In this document: piece after piece, positions 1 to 12,118 of the stretch | Position numbering within the stretch: the first letter of the stretch is position 1 | Layout: each line of letters opens with the position of its first letter | NCBI GenBank assembly: GCA_014925825.1 | Contig: JACGCK010000016.1 | Span: 1 to 64,000, forward strand | Origin: Pholiota molesta | Taxonomy: Eukaryota; Basidiomycota; Agaricomycetes; Agaricales; Strophariaceae | DNA: 64,000 nucleotides | Direction: 5' to 3' | The notes under the pieces: model-generated | Told to the model about the DNA's origin: nothing | What the model saw: only the letters and a program-made list of their open reading frames with translations | The model's database searches: none | Program-made: the position numbers and the translations under genes

Positions 1-1375
1 GAGGACGTCTGATCGACACTCACACGATGACAGACGACGACACGAAGCAAATCACGTTATGTAAGCCAATCCCAGCACGTGCACCGTGTTAGCCTTCAAA
101 TTAGTAGCCGAAGTGATCTTGACCATTGCCATTGCGGCTTGCTTGAACAAGTTTACCTTTGACGACAGGAAAAATAAAGCATATCCATCATACTTGAGCA
201 CATATAGTTTATAGTAATGGGGACAATCTACTGATATAATATGTCAGTGACGATTTTAAAAGAAGACTCCAAGAAGACTCAGAGGCTACACTGTAGTATT
301 GAAAATCTATATAGCTTCGGAGTATGATGCTGCCGGAATAATTGAATCCTGAAGCTTTGAAGGCTGATAGTAATTAAGACCCCCCCTGCCCAAATCAAAA
401 AAGATAAGGTGGAGATATGAATTGAACATTTTTGTTCGCTTGTTTATTGCCAAGATGTGAACGCGTTCTCGAAGCACCTTCTCTGATCCGCCTACTCCGT
501 TAAAGATTTACATAAGTACCTAATGCCGCCCAGCTGGATCATCTATAGTTAAAGATACTCCCGTTTATTGGTTTCAGAAAGCATATTTACAATTGGTCAG
601 AACGGTGCACCGCGGAGAGATGCGCCTCGGAAGATCGCGCCTCGGAGGATCCTGACCCACACTCGCGATTCGTCAAGCAAACTTGATAGCCACCTCCTTC
701 CCCGTTCCGCGACTGCATTGATCAACGATCAACCCCCGCCCGAGGCTTGGTAGTGGCTAATCAACCCGCGGACAACCTTACTAATTATACACTCAACCAA
801 TGGGCGCAGTGCGCGATTCGCATAGCGCTCTTTCTACTGGTCGGCTCGCGGCCCTGCCCCCGCATGCGCACACCGTAGAGATTCTCCTCGGATATTGGAA
901 GAACCTCCATGGAAGACTCGATTTGCATGGGATGGTACCTGCCCCGCAATCGGGCAGGCGGAGTCCTGTAGATCATTTGCAGTCTTCGTCTTGATCAGGA
1001 ACAGGTGAGGTAGGCAGCGCCACCGCCGCATTGCCCAAAATAACAGAGGGAAGGACCTAAAATAAAACTTCTTAGAAGTAGACTAATAGACAGAGGTATT
1101 CATGCCCATTATTTTAGCGCCTGTATATCCTGACACGGAATTCAGCTCGGAATAAGCACGTCATATGCCCAACGGTATGCATAAGCACCTCAGGCTTAAC
1201 GGTGATAATGCATATGATGAGGAAACTAGTTGATATTTCTTAGAATCTCTATCCTAGCCTGTCATTCAAACGCTGCAACAGAGAATCTCATAGAATGCAG
1301 GTTTAGAAATAAGTTGATTCACCGTCTTCGATACGGAAATTCCAAAGCTCTCAAATTCCTCTGATCAAAACTAAA
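1..1375. other. no gene recognised; short direct repeat
   Basis: Only short frames with no recognisable family are visible here, so nothing is called as coding. The one local structure noted is a near-exact 15-base direct repeat in tandem at about 622-651 (two GC-rich units differing at one base). The right end probably carries the 3' untranslated region of the NUDCD1-like gene. Confidence 0.5.
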
Positions 1376-3342
1376 TCACCCTCCGTCAGGCAAACGACAA
1401 CGACATTTCCTTCTTTTCCACCACGGAACTTGACACATCCTACGCCTAACAATGCGCCCCGCTTCCGTCATCGACCTGAAGCACCGACTGTTTGACCATT
1501 TATCCTGGATCTTCGCTGGCGGGCGGTAGAGGTAGACATTCGCACCCCGATCGCGTGCACTGCCGCCCTCGAACGCGAGCACCCCATGGCTTGGGATATG
1601 GTAAGTAAATCGGGTGTCCTGTTTGGACGCTAGGACAAAAGATAGCGCATGATATGTCGAGGTGTGGTTCCACGTAGAAGGGGAGGTGGGATCGAATGAA
1701 TAGACCATTCCATCTACGTCCCGCTTCAGAATCAGCTCGAGGTCTCCAGAGCTTTCCGAGATGGAACCCGGCATGGGAGTGGCTAAGACTGTCACAGGGT
1801 CCTCGTTCCACGAGTGGGTATTGTACCACACCGGAGTTGCTCCACTATCTTCGACCCATGTGAGGTACGCCTGTCGTCCCACTGTCGCATCTACCTCGTC
1901 GTCCATCTCACCCTCTCCCAGACCGGGAACCCCGCGACCCAGTCCCAATCCTGAGGCGTCTTCGCCTGTGCGCAATGCCGCTGTGTATTTCTCTAGCGAC
2001 TCCCGGATGTGCCACAGCTCAGAAGGATCGAGCGTTTCCGGTACTTCAACATTTTCCTGGTTCGTTCCAGAAGACGCGAAGACATGCATCCAGCGCGTTC
2101 CTTCATTCTTTTTCTCCATGTGTAGCGTCAGCAGTCCGTAGGAATGTTCCGCCTCTCGATCCCATGTCCAGAAGCACGAGGTCGTATTGACACTATCCCA
2201 TAGCGCTGTCGTAGAATAATGAGGAATGGGAACGGGGGTTCCATTTTCGCTAGTCACAGGCTCTACGTCGACGTGTAATGTCAGTGTTTGGACAGTGAAT
2301 AGGACCTTTATTTTCTCTTTCGGAGTATTGGAAGGCAGGGGAAAGGCTACTGTGACAGCATCAGGCGTTTGAGTCCATGAATAGGGATGTGGCTTTCAGG
2401 TTTGTCAACAGGCATCTGCTCGAGATTTTCGTCTGCTCGCGGAATAGGCGCAAGTTCTTCTGGAGTGGGTTCATAAGCCATAGAAACTGGGAGATTGGGA
2501 TCAGGATAGGGGGAACTCGAGAGCAGCAGATATGAATTGACTTCGTTGATGAAGGTCGTATAGATTGGGATGTCCTGGCCTCTACGGCGCCACAATACAT
2601 CCAGTTCCCGGGGCTGACTACCTGGGCGGAGAGATAACAAGTCTATTTTGACAGCCCAGATATCGAATTCGATTTTCGAGTTCGCAGATTTTTTTCCCTC
2701 AGAAGGATAAAACCTTGAAGAAAGCAACAAGACAGCGGTAATAGGAGTTGCTCTGTGCATATGGTGCAACCTGAAGGGTGCGTTGGTAACTCCCTCTGTG
2801 CGAAGTGTGAACGTGCCAATGGGGTTTGAATCTCCAGTCTCTTTTATCGGCAGGATATATAGAAGACCATTTCCGTCCGATACGGCGACGTTGGAAGAAT
2901 TGAGAAATACACACGATGGATACTCGCGTTGGATATTCAGAGAAGAGGACGCGTCCATCGGTATTGGCATATCATAAATAACCTTGAAGGAAGGACTCGA
3001 AATGTCCTACTTTACGATGCCGTCAATGAGCATATGGTGTAAAGATATCGAGTCAAACAAGACAAAGCTCACCTCAGACACTGGGATTCCAACTAAGCAA
3101 ACGTTGAAGTCTTCGTCGACATAGACGGCATTTCCGGAGTCGCTGTCTACAGTAAGATGGTTATGGGAAATCCTACTACGCATCTCCTGGAATGATAGTG
3201 GAGTTTTTCCAGATGCTGTTGCCTGCGTCGGTTTTCGTAAGAGCTTGTATCGAGATACGGCTTGATCTTGAGGTATTGCTTCTAATTTGTACCCATCAAA
3301 CTTGGGGTTGAGAAGAGATTTCTTTGGAGAGAATAATTCCAT
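1376..3342 (-). CDS. NudC domain-containing protein 1 (NUDCD1-like)
   Basis: Likely NUDCD1-type protein, a member of the NudC family whose CS (p23-like) domain is linked to HSP90 co-chaperone work. The start at 3342 opens MELFSPKKSLLNPKFDGYKL. An intron after the residues GIPVSE (donor near 3051) leads into an exon opening VIYDMPIPMD. A beta-rich N-terminal half is followed by the CS domain, seen as PYSWTQTPDAVTVAFPLP and VLFTVQTLTLHVDVEP. Near the C-terminus are SHGVLAFEGG and NVYLYRPP. The CS domain opens in a different frame from the preceding exon. One base added to the GGG run at 2384-2386 joins the two frames, so I suspect a consensus error. The end is also uncertain: the frame shown ends at 1376 in a basic tail, but a shift near 1500 would end the protein near 1453. 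It is divergent from the ENTH gene, with 225 bp between starts. Confidence 0.78.
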
Positions 3343-3567
3343 GATCCCAAGTCACAGAATGCGTGTTTATTGGAGAGGATGAGGGAAGAGACAGAAAAGA
3401 TCAAGGAGGCCAATAATCTAATGACGACATGTACTGTTACGTTGGTCACAAACACATGACATACCTGTTTGCTGTGACGGGCTAACCCTTGAACTTCGGT
3501 CACCCAATCTACTAGGGCATCTGCCAAGCATCCGTCTCCCAGTTCTCCTCCTTGGACTCTGCTCACC

Positions 3568-5574
3568 ATGGATAAAATTGAATCCCTTTCCACGACTTTG
3601 CAGAACATCACCCTATATGACATCAAGAGCATGTACAATCAGGTGTGTATATTTGTCCCGCTCTGCTGCAGGGTTGGCATGCTGACGAGGTATCTCATAG
3701 GCCAAAAATGTGGTCCTGAATGTCAGTGAGATGGAGGCCAAGGTTAGGGAGGCTACCAACGATGACCCTTGGTATATTTATCGCATCGAATTCATCTGTA
3801 TTACACCGACTAACATTCTCATTGCAGGGGTGCAAGTTCGACTCTGATGCAAGAGATCGCACAAGGGTATGTGCTAGTTCACCCCATCTCTCATCGCGAT
3901 TGTTAACATGGCAAATGTGATCTTTAGGACATTTCATTTGTAAGGTGCCAAAATCCTGCATGTCGATTCCCTCTAAGCCTTTGAATTCGCAGCCAATATT
4001 TCAACGAAATCATGCCCAGTATTTACTCCCGATTCATGGAGAAAGAGGCTCGACAATGGCGGCAGATCTATAAGGCATGTAGTCCTTTCGATTGGGATGT
4101 ATCTTCACTACTAAGTGCCTGTGCAGGCCCTCCAATTGTTAGAATACCTCGTCAAGCACGGTTCCGAACGCGTTGTTGATGACGCTCGGTCCCATATTTC
4201 GACTCTCAAAATGCTGCGAAACTTCCACTATATCGATGACAAGGGCAAAGACGAAGGCATCAATGGTATGTTTTGAACCTAAATAGAGGGATAAAATGCT
4301 TAATACACTTGGTTGATTAGTGCGCAATCGATCGCGTGAACTTGTTGAGCTTTTGTCGGATGTTGAGAAAATCCGCGCAGAACGCAGGAAAGCAAAGGCC
4401 AACAAAAGCAAATATATTGGTGTTGGAAACGATGGAATGTCCGGGATGAGCTTTGAATCTGGAGGTGGAGGACGATATGGAGGATTTGGAAGCGACAGCC
4501 TTGGAGGAGGGAGTTCATCGTTTAACGGAGGCTCAAGTTATGGAAATGGTAAGCGATATAATGTTTCAATGCCAAATATCTTGCTTATATTGTTTATTTG
4601 GGGTAGATTATTCCGGAGGGGGTAGTACAAGTCGGGGCGGCGGTTCTTCCTTCAGTGATAATCGTCGCCAATTTGAAGAATACAACGCCGGCGATGATGA
4701 AGTTGCCTCTACACCTGTTCGTTCGAATTCGACCCGAGCACCACCTGTGCGAAAAGCGACTGCGCCACCTCCGGCCCCTGCCCCACAACCTGAAGTAGAC
4801 CTTTTGGGTGGATTTGATGACGATGCATTCAGCACACCCGTACCTGCTCCTGCAGTGAACAAAGCACTACCAGCTGTATCTAATAGTATTGCGGGTCTTG
4901 ATGGTATGTCCTGAGATATTTGTTGTTAACCTCTGTATTCACCTATTATTGCAGATGATGACTTCGCCGACTTCCAAGCTGCCCCAGTACTTTCTGCTCC
5001 AGCGGCTGCTCCAGTGGCCGCCCCTTCCCAAGCAGGGCCAGCGAAACCTAACCTCATGGACCTTCTGAACTCGCAGCCCACGCAGCCGACAGTACATCCT
5101 GGATTGATGCAACTCCAACAGCAGCCACCAAGCTATGGAATGGGCTCCATGGGAATGGGAATGGGCGCCATGGCGGGACACCGCCAAACCTCCTCCATCT
5201 CGTCCCCAGGCAACTTCGCTTCTCCAATTCCCCAGCAACAAGCAAATCATTTCGGCGGTTCCGCTCCTATGAGGCCTACGTCTTCATTCTCACCAACCCC
5301 GACTGCCGCTGCCAAACCTCCTGCCGCTGCACCTGCTGCTAAGAGTGCCAACTTCGATGACCTGTGGTCTATGTCACTTGGAGGCGGTTCGTCTGCTGGC
5401 AAGCCGGCCGCAGGCCCAAGCAAGTCGATAAAAGACTTGGAAAAGGAGAAGGCTACTGCTGGTCTGTGGGGACAGCAGAAACCCGTTGGCGGTGCTCCTC
5501 TGCCTTCGTTCGGAGCATTTGGAAATGGCGCTCCATCATCATCCACTGGGGGTGATGACGATCTTTTGTTGTGA
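3568..5574 (+). CDS. Epsin-like ENTH-domain protein (Ent3/epsinR type)
   Basis: Clathrin adaptor of the epsin family; ENTH domains bind phosphoinositides and help bud vesicles. The start at 3568 gives MDKIESLSTTLQNITLYDIK, matching the ENTH helix 0/1 region. Spliced exons then give the ENTH hallmarks VREATNDDPWGASSTLMQEI, FMEKEARQWRQIYKALQLLE and YLVKHGSERVVDDARSHIST, ending RNRSRELVELLSDVEKIRAE at about residue 150. At least seven introns are inferred. The C-terminal half is low complexity: a Gly/Ser-rich stretch, acidic clathrin/adaptor-like boxes (VDLLGGFDDDAF, DDDFADFQAA), NLMDLLNS, then a Gln/Met/Pro-rich tail ending GGDDDLLL. Those DDFADF and LLGGF motifs fit binding to clathrin and the GGA/AP-1 ear, so an Ent3/epsinR role in trans-Golgi to endosome traffic is inferred rather than a plasma-membrane epsin. 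No frameshift was seen. Confidence 0.9.
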
Positions 5575-6596
5575 ACTATGGAGTTGTTTCTCTGGCAAGA
5601 AATACAGGTTTTTGTGGTATGGATAGACATTTTTTTTCTTCGTAACTTTACTTTTTCTGTCACTTATCGTGAATGCCAATAATTGGTTTCAATCAGGTCA
5701 TTGGAGAAAGTAAAATTTGAGACAGTTGGACGGATGGCTGATTTGGCTGGTAAACTCGCATCTTCTTTCTGTCCTGTCGGCGCACGCTTCACACTGCATC
5801 ACCTAATTATTCATTGTCAAATGCAGCAATGACTCGTGAAGTTTGGTCTGGGCACTGGAACTGGATCAATCAAGGACTTGGCCGACATCCCCGCCGTTTA
5901 GGTGCTCGGAAGAGACACTGAGAATACCAAGCAATTCCAGCGTCGTGGGATGCCACCGAATTCCGACTCTGCGTAACTCTGCGTTAGTATTGATCAATAT
6001 GCTTTTTTACAGTTGCTGTGCTTGGCTGCGATATCCAACTTGTATCCAACGCTTCCGAATTCCCATTGTCACTCACGTCGCCGTTATTGCTCGTCAAATA
6101 CGAGAATGATTCCGATCCAGTGTTGTGCCAATGTGGACTCTTTTCAAAATCGGTTTTGACACTCCAGCGCTGTGCTTGCATATGGGGTTTTACGCTGAAT
6201 CATCTTGCCAAGCCTTCGCGCTGCTCCTCAGCATCCTAGCCTAAGTTTTGTAAGGTTTTTGATGACTTGACCTGGGTTCAACAATGTGAGGACATATTAT
6301 CTCTCTCTTTTTTATATAAAACTTACCGTCTTCTAGCTTCTGTGTATTCTCATAATTTGACTGTTTTCGATTTGACAGCTCCGGAAAGAAATATCTTGGC
6401 AAGAAGGATTTTATCTGACTGGCAGTGGCAGATGGCATCTTGTCATCATGGGTCAACTTCAAACACTGCAGGCGAGCGCTGAACTCTATACAATATACCG
6501 CACTTCATCCTATGCGTAGGATTTGTGTGTGTTGATAACGGCAGAACGAACATGGAACGAACCAGAATGCTGGTAAACATGCCCTCATCACTCACC
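5575..6596. other. intergenic, no gene recognised
   Basis: The left part should hold the 3' untranslated region of the epsin-like gene. The remaining frames are short, overlap on both strands and show no motif, so nothing is called. Confidence 0.5.
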
Positions 6597-6603
6597 TATA
6601 AAA
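6597..6603 (+). promoter_or_regulatory. TATA box of the secreted-protein gene
   Basis: TATAAAA lies 213 bp upstream of the chosen ATG at 6810, followed by a C/T-rich stretch at about 6625-6665 of the kind common near fungal transcription starts. Strong TATA boxes in fungi tend to mark highly or conditionally expressed genes. Confidence 0.5.
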
Positions 6604-6809
6604 TGAGTATTCGATCCTTGACACTTTCTTCATTCGCACTTCTTTCTTTTCTCTTTTCTTTTCAAACACTTGGCCAGGTCGCCTGTTCCCTCTTTTGAGC
6701 AGGATATTTCGTTCTTTTTTCGAGTAGGTTCGTTGGTGTGCCTCCCCGATATAACTTATTGATCTTGAATTTTAATCAGCCTACAAAGCCTCAATTTTTC
6801 TTGGTCAAG

Positions 6810-7537
6810 ATGTTCTCCAAACTCATGAACACCGTCGTAGTCGTCTTTGCTGTGATAGCGACTGTCGTCTCATCTCCTGTCCATGTGGTCACACTCTCCA
6901 GTAAGCTGAATATCTATTACTTGGTGTTCACAAACTATATGTTGATTGTTGCACGTAGATCACCAGAATGCAGGCATATCCTTCAACAACTGGGGCCATC
7001 TTTCTTCACTCGCCAATTTCGACAACTTTTACGGCAGAGATAACTTTATAGGAAGTGTCAGCCACCAAACCTTCGTCGAAGAGGATAGGCATCTCGTTTG
7101 CCATACCCAGTCTGTCGAAATTGTCCAGCAGCGTCTTCTCATCATCCAGGAGATGGCTAAGAGGTGAGCCCACATCTTCCTTTTGGCATTCGAAATCAGC
7201 CACTAAAATGAATCCTCGTAGAATCGTTACTGAACAGGTCTGCGACGTTGAAACGCAGACTATCGTCTTCGAGCAGTTCCATTCCAGCTTGGGTCTTTTC
7301 AGACACGACCTCCACCGTACTTCAGACCATCACGTCGGCTTTGATCGCAAGATTTCTGACCACTTCCACGACGTCGTGGAGATTGACGGCTCGCTCAGCA
7401 CCCACGACTTCGGATTCTCTGGCCGCGACCTTGGCCTCAATACCGTTGTCTTTGGTGGCTCGAACTGGAATGACCGCACTTCTCCTGCTTCGGTCTTCCG
7501 TGCATACAGTGCTGCTCATCAGGCGATTTTTAAGTAG
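6810..7537 (+). CDS. Small secreted protein of unknown function (203 aa)
   Basis: Three exons (6810-6900, 6959-7163, 7222-7537) with clean GT-AG introns give a 203-residue protein. It starts MFSKLMNTVVVVFAVIATVV, a typical signal peptide probably cut after VSS near residue 22. The mature part is rich in Asp, Phe, His, Asn and Gly, with a recurring aromatic/Asp theme: FNNWGHLSSLANFDNFYGRD, FDRKISDHFHDVVEIDG, FSGRDLGLNTVVFGGSN. Only two Cys are seen in the mature region (HLVCHTQ, QVCDVE), so it is not a Cys-rich effector or hydrophobin. I recall similar FDNFYG-type secreted proteins in mushroom genomes but know no function for them. It stands alone, with a TATA box upstream, and runs to a normal stop without frameshift. 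Confidence 0.72.
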
Positions 7538-8084
7538 AACTAAAGGAAGACATACCTATGCTTTCTTGACTCTTGCCAATAACATACATCCGCTTATTTG
7601 GTCCGTGAATACAATGCACACTGGACAGGGCATTTGCCACCTAATGTCAGTTCCCCCAAGTAATGACATGTGATGTGTGAAAACATTGTTTCTTTACGAC
7701 TCGGCGTTCAATATTCAGCGTCAACATCCAACATCCACCACGTTCTTGGTGACTATGTACGTTAGACTAACTCAAGCTCTGAGTCTGGTATCACTTGATA
7801 TGACAGCAAAGCGGGCATTCGATCGGACGTTATTATTTTGTCGGTAGGCCTTCCGAGTCCACATTTCTTCATTTTCTCGAGCACGTCTTCATTTTCGATG
7901 ATTCGTTCGAACTGGGAGACTCGGAATATGGCATTACACTCGAATTAAGTCCCTACGCATCCTAATACAGTAGCCAAAGGGGATGATACTCGACACCAAA
8001 GAATGAAAAGCACCTGGACAACCCTCTAATCCTCGCATCGCAGTATATAACGAGGAGTGCCATCCTATCAAATACCCATGATTT
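7538..8084. other. intergenic, no gene recognised
   Basis: No convincing coding frame is seen. The right end may contain the unrecognised 5' part of the first FunK1 copy. Confidence 0.4.
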
Positions 8085-10090
8085 GATGAGGACTTGTCAG
8101 AACCCTATCCGATCGATGAAGCAGCCCCGAAAGTCAAGGTTATCACCAGGGGACTGCAATGAAAAGAACTTGAAATTTGGGAGCGACCTGCAAAGCGAGA
8201 GAAGGCGAGTGCAATGTCATCATCGGGCACTAGAGGGGAATCATCGAAGGGAACAGCATCCAAATCAAGAGCAGCATCTTCAAATCCAAGAGCAGGGTCA
8301 TCAAAGTCCAGAGGATCGTCAAAAACAAATGCAGCATCTAGACTTTTTCTCGTATGTAGGGATCAGAAGGGAGAAAACTGGAGAAAGGATCAAGTAACGA
8401 AACCCCACTCGCCCCTGTCAACTTGAACGAGTCGCAAAGCAATGAGCATGATGGACGGCGGACGCACGGACCACGTATGCGCAATATGATGGAGATGCTC
8501 CTTGGATGCTCCTGTGTGCACTGGCAGCGTGTTTTCACCGTGCTATCGCGTTTCTCGTTCGTAGTGAGTATATGAATTGCATATCGATGATTTCTCAACC
8601 ACTCATAGGATTGTGCTGTAGACTGTAAGCTCTGAATTGGTATTATGACCGACAAGAAGTAATCCAACTTGAATCGGACGGCATTGTCTTTGTCGAAGAC
8701 CTTCGACGTTTCTTTGTCTTGCTCTTTACCTTTCACCGATTCGGACTGGCCAATTGGGTATTATACCTGAAGTAAATCCTGCTGCAGTGCTGGCTCATAA
8801 CAACGCCCTAGCGCCCTCTTTCCGTATGATAGCTGAGGCGGACGGAAAGCGACACCAAAGGATGAAAAACGTCTCGACATGCATCCTCGAAACAAATAGA
8901 CTTGATTCCGACTGTCTTCCGGATTCACATACTTATCTAACTGGTGAACGCCCTTATAAAATTGAAATCAATGTCGATGATTGGCTCTCCCAGCAACCTC
9001 ACTGTCTTGCAGGACGTTCTACTGCAGTGCTTGGCTCTTCGGTCCCCGGCAATGACACATACGGTGACCTAGCATGCAAAATCTCCTTCCCCGAAGTCGC
9101 TCGCCAGAATGAATGCAAAATAATTGAACGTCTGTGTAAGCATATAGAGTCAGATGAGAAATCAAAACCGATGTCGAAGCATCTGCCGGTGGTAGTGACA
9201 TATGGCGACATGACGCATTATGGCACACAACGTATCCGGAGCATCATGAGATTGGATACAGATGGATCTCGAACTCTACGGATAATGGTGTCGGAAAAGA
9301 GGGTCCCATTGACAATCTTAGCTGGTTCATCTTTTGTCAAAGCCTGGCTAGAAGCCGTTAGATGTAAGCATAGAATTCCATCCGTCTTTGTTTGTTTATT
9401 GACAATAATCTTTTTTATATGTAGTCCATGCATATCTTTGGGCTATCGGCCTTGAACATGGCGATCCAAGCCTTTGGAATGTGATGTACGACGAGAAGCG
9501 GATGTGTCCTGTTCTAAGCGATTACGACCTTTCAATCTTTCGAGAACAGCGCGTGCCCGAACAGACCGGACAGGAACGATTCCATTCATGGCTATAAATT
9601 TATTGAACGACAAGTATTGGCGTGGTGAAATTGCACGGGTTTACCGACACGAACTGGAGGCCTTTATATGGATTCTACCCTTCGTGTTCCTGCGGTACAA
9701 CGACCAGAAACATGATCCTAGAACACTTGTCGAAAATGGATGACATCCGACTATGAAGATTGTGCCAGACGCAAATTCATTTTCCTTAAACCTAGTACAC
9801 TGCCTGAAACCGAGCGACTATGTAAACCCGATTATATCGAGCAATGGCGGTTGGCCCAACACTTGTTGTTATGGTTGATACGGGTTGACTTGATGTTAAG
9901 CACGCGCTCTGAACATGACGACTTCGAGACTGCGGCGACACATTGGCCTCGCTTTGTCGCGGAGTTGAAGCAGGTCGCAGCAGCAATACCCGGGTTGAAG
10001 TCAAAGATAGGTTATGTGGCAAACTTAGTTGATGAACTTGAACTTGACAGTATTTTGGGTTTAGCACAACCGTTTACATGTACCTTTTAG
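8085..10090 (+). pseudogene. FunK1-type fungal protein kinase, copy 1 (multiple frameshifts)
   Basis: Fungus-specific kinase family (FunK1), expanded in mushrooms, with substrates largely unknown. Reading across frames gives the family order: a linker with ELEIWERPAKREK, a Ser/Lys/Arg-rich stretch (about 8214-8340), ESQSNEHDGRRTHGPRMRNM, VDCKLWNWYYDRQ, GIVFVEDLRRFFVLLFTFHR, IIPEVNPAAVL, then CLAGRSTAV and the beta-3-like Lys in LACKISF. An intron (donor 9364) precedes HGDPSLWNVMYDEKRM and LSDYDLS, the catalytic-loop and DFG-like positions. The C-lobe has RTGTIPFMAINLL and YRHELEAFIWILPFVF, ending at 10090. Compared with copy 2 it lacks bases near 9550-9560 and one near 9733, and it needs further shifts near 8600-8760. 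An in-frame TGA also lies near 8157. Several gaps fall in short homopolymers, so some may be sequence errors. I call it a probable pseudogene. Confidence 0.6.
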
Positions 10091-10229
10091 GTTTTGAGGG
10101 TTGATAGATAAATTCGACAAACCTAAAATTTGTGCACCTATTTTCATGTACATCAGATCATTGCAAGCGTGGCAAGTGCCTCAGATCTGAAGCTTGAAAC
10201 TTTGAGTCATATTGTGAAAAACAAGTTCA

Positions 10230-11681
10230 GCACATGCACAAGCTTTCGTTTGGCATTGAGAAGTCGTTCAATCACGCGGCATCATTTTTGTCGAAGGCTT
10301 CATGTTTCTTAATTCTGCTCTTCACTTTTCATTGTTTTCGACGATTCGAACTCTTCCGGACTCGTGCAGCGCTGCCGAGTGACAACCTCTTTCCTGTCCT
10401 TACAGTGTAACTTATTGTTACAGCTTGGTTACAACACACCAAAATATGAAAACCGTCTCCCCTCGAAACAGGCGAACTGGTTCCGACTTACTCGGACTTT
10501 CTGAATTCTTACACGCTTCTTATTACAGCTAAATATCCCAGGAAATTTGGAATCAATGTCAACGCCGGACTTTCCCATTTACCTCACTGTCTTGCAGGAC
10601 GTGCTACTGCAGTGCTTGAATCTTCGGTCCTTGGTCCCGACACCTATGATGATCTGGCATGCAAGATCTCCTTCGCCGAAGTTGCTCCCCAGAATGAAGG
10701 CAATGGAATCAAACTCTTGCGCGAGGATATAGAATCAAAGGAGGAATCGGAATCGCTGTCTAAGGATCTGCCGGTGATAGCGATGAACGACGACACACAA
10801 AGTATCTGTGGCCTAATGAAACTGGATACAGCTGGATCTCGAACTCTGCGGATGATAGTGTCGAGAAGGTTAGATCCTATAACGACTTTGGTTGGTTCGT
10901 CATTTGTCAGAGCCTGGTTGGAAGCCGTCAGATGTAAGCTTGTAGTTCCATTCATTTTGTTTGATTTACTGACCACAGTGATCTTCATGCAGTCCATGCC
11001 TATCTTTGGACCATTGGCCTTGCATATGGTGATCCAAGTCTTTGGAGTATAATGTATGACGAGAAGCGGATGTGTGCTGTTCTAAGCGATTATGACCTTT
11101 CAACATTTCGAGAAAATCAGCGTTCGCCCAAGACAGACCGGACAGGAACGATCCCATTCATGGCTATGGGTCTATTGAACGATGCTTATTGGCGTGGTGA
11201 CATTGCACGAGTTTATCGACACGAGCTGGAGGCCCTTATATGGATTCTACCATTTGTGTTCCTGCGGTATCAGGATCATAAATCTCAACCCGGAACACTT
11301 GTCGAACATTGGATGACGTCCTACTACAAAGATTGTGCCAGACACAAAGCAAGGTTCAGTAATCCTGAACTAGTGGCTGGTAATGAACAGCTATGTCAAC
11401 CTGATTATATTGTTCACTGGTTGTTGCCTGAATACTTGTTGTTGTGGTTGAATCGGATGGGCACACTTTTACATGCCAGGCATAGAAAAAACACTGCGGA
11501 CGGCGACGGTGATACTGTGGCGACACATTGGCCTCGCTTCGTCGCGGAGTTGAAGGAAATCGCAGCATTTCCGGAGACAAATTCAAAGATAGGTTATGTG
11601 GCAGACTTGATTGACGAACTTGAACTCGACAATATTTTGGATTTAGCACAACCACTTACATATATACCTCTTAGGTTTTGA
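10230..11681 (+). pseudogene. FunK1-type kinase, copy 2 (5'-truncated tandem duplicate)
   Basis: A second copy of the kinase core directly downstream of copy 1. The kinase part is well kept: HLPHCLAGRATAVLESS, the beta-3-like Lys in LACKISFAE, an intron with donor near 10935 and acceptor near 10991, YGDPSLWSIMYDEKRMCAVL, SDYDLSTFRENQ, RTGTIPFMAMGLL, YRHELEALIWILPFVFLRY and VEHWMTSYYKDCARH, ending TYIPLRF at 11681. No frameshift is seen from about 10612 onward. The sequence before about 10540 is eroded: it aligns only loosely with the copy 1 segment around 8640-8760, and no start codon or Ser-rich N-terminus is found. The 3' flanks of both copies share a stretch (about 10157-10200 and 11803-11840), so the repeat unit is about 1.6 kb and the copy is truncated at its 5' end. 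Whether it makes a protein is open. Confidence 0.65.
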
Positions 11682-12118
11682 GTGACGTCCTTCAATAGAT
11701 AGATATGACACAGCTGAACCTAAAATCTATGGACCTTTCTATGTATGTACGTAGATGATTTTTCTTTGTGCCAAGGTAAGTAGTATACTCTATTATCAGA
11801 ACATTGCAAGGGCAAGTGCCTCAGATCTGAAGCTTGAAGCTTGAACTGTTGAGAAATGATTTGGATCGGGTTGTTGCAGGCAGTTCCTCAGTGAATGACC
11901 AGGCGGTTTACCAATTCTATACTCATGAAGCTTTGTTCATGCGCAAAGGCCTGTATAAATATTGAAGAAAAAATATACGGGAGCACAAACACCAAGACTT
12001 CAAATATCTACAAGGTATAAAATAATTTATGATTATGAATTACGTCGCAGAAAAAAGACATCGTGAAAACAAAAAAAAAGTGATATGATACAAGGTGTTG
12101 TGCCGTGCTATCTGGCTA

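Noticed and set aside
3282..3638. 118-residue minus-strand frame between the NUDCD1-like and epsin-like genes
   Set aside because: It overlaps the first exon of the epsin-like gene, which shows clear ENTH homology on the plus strand.
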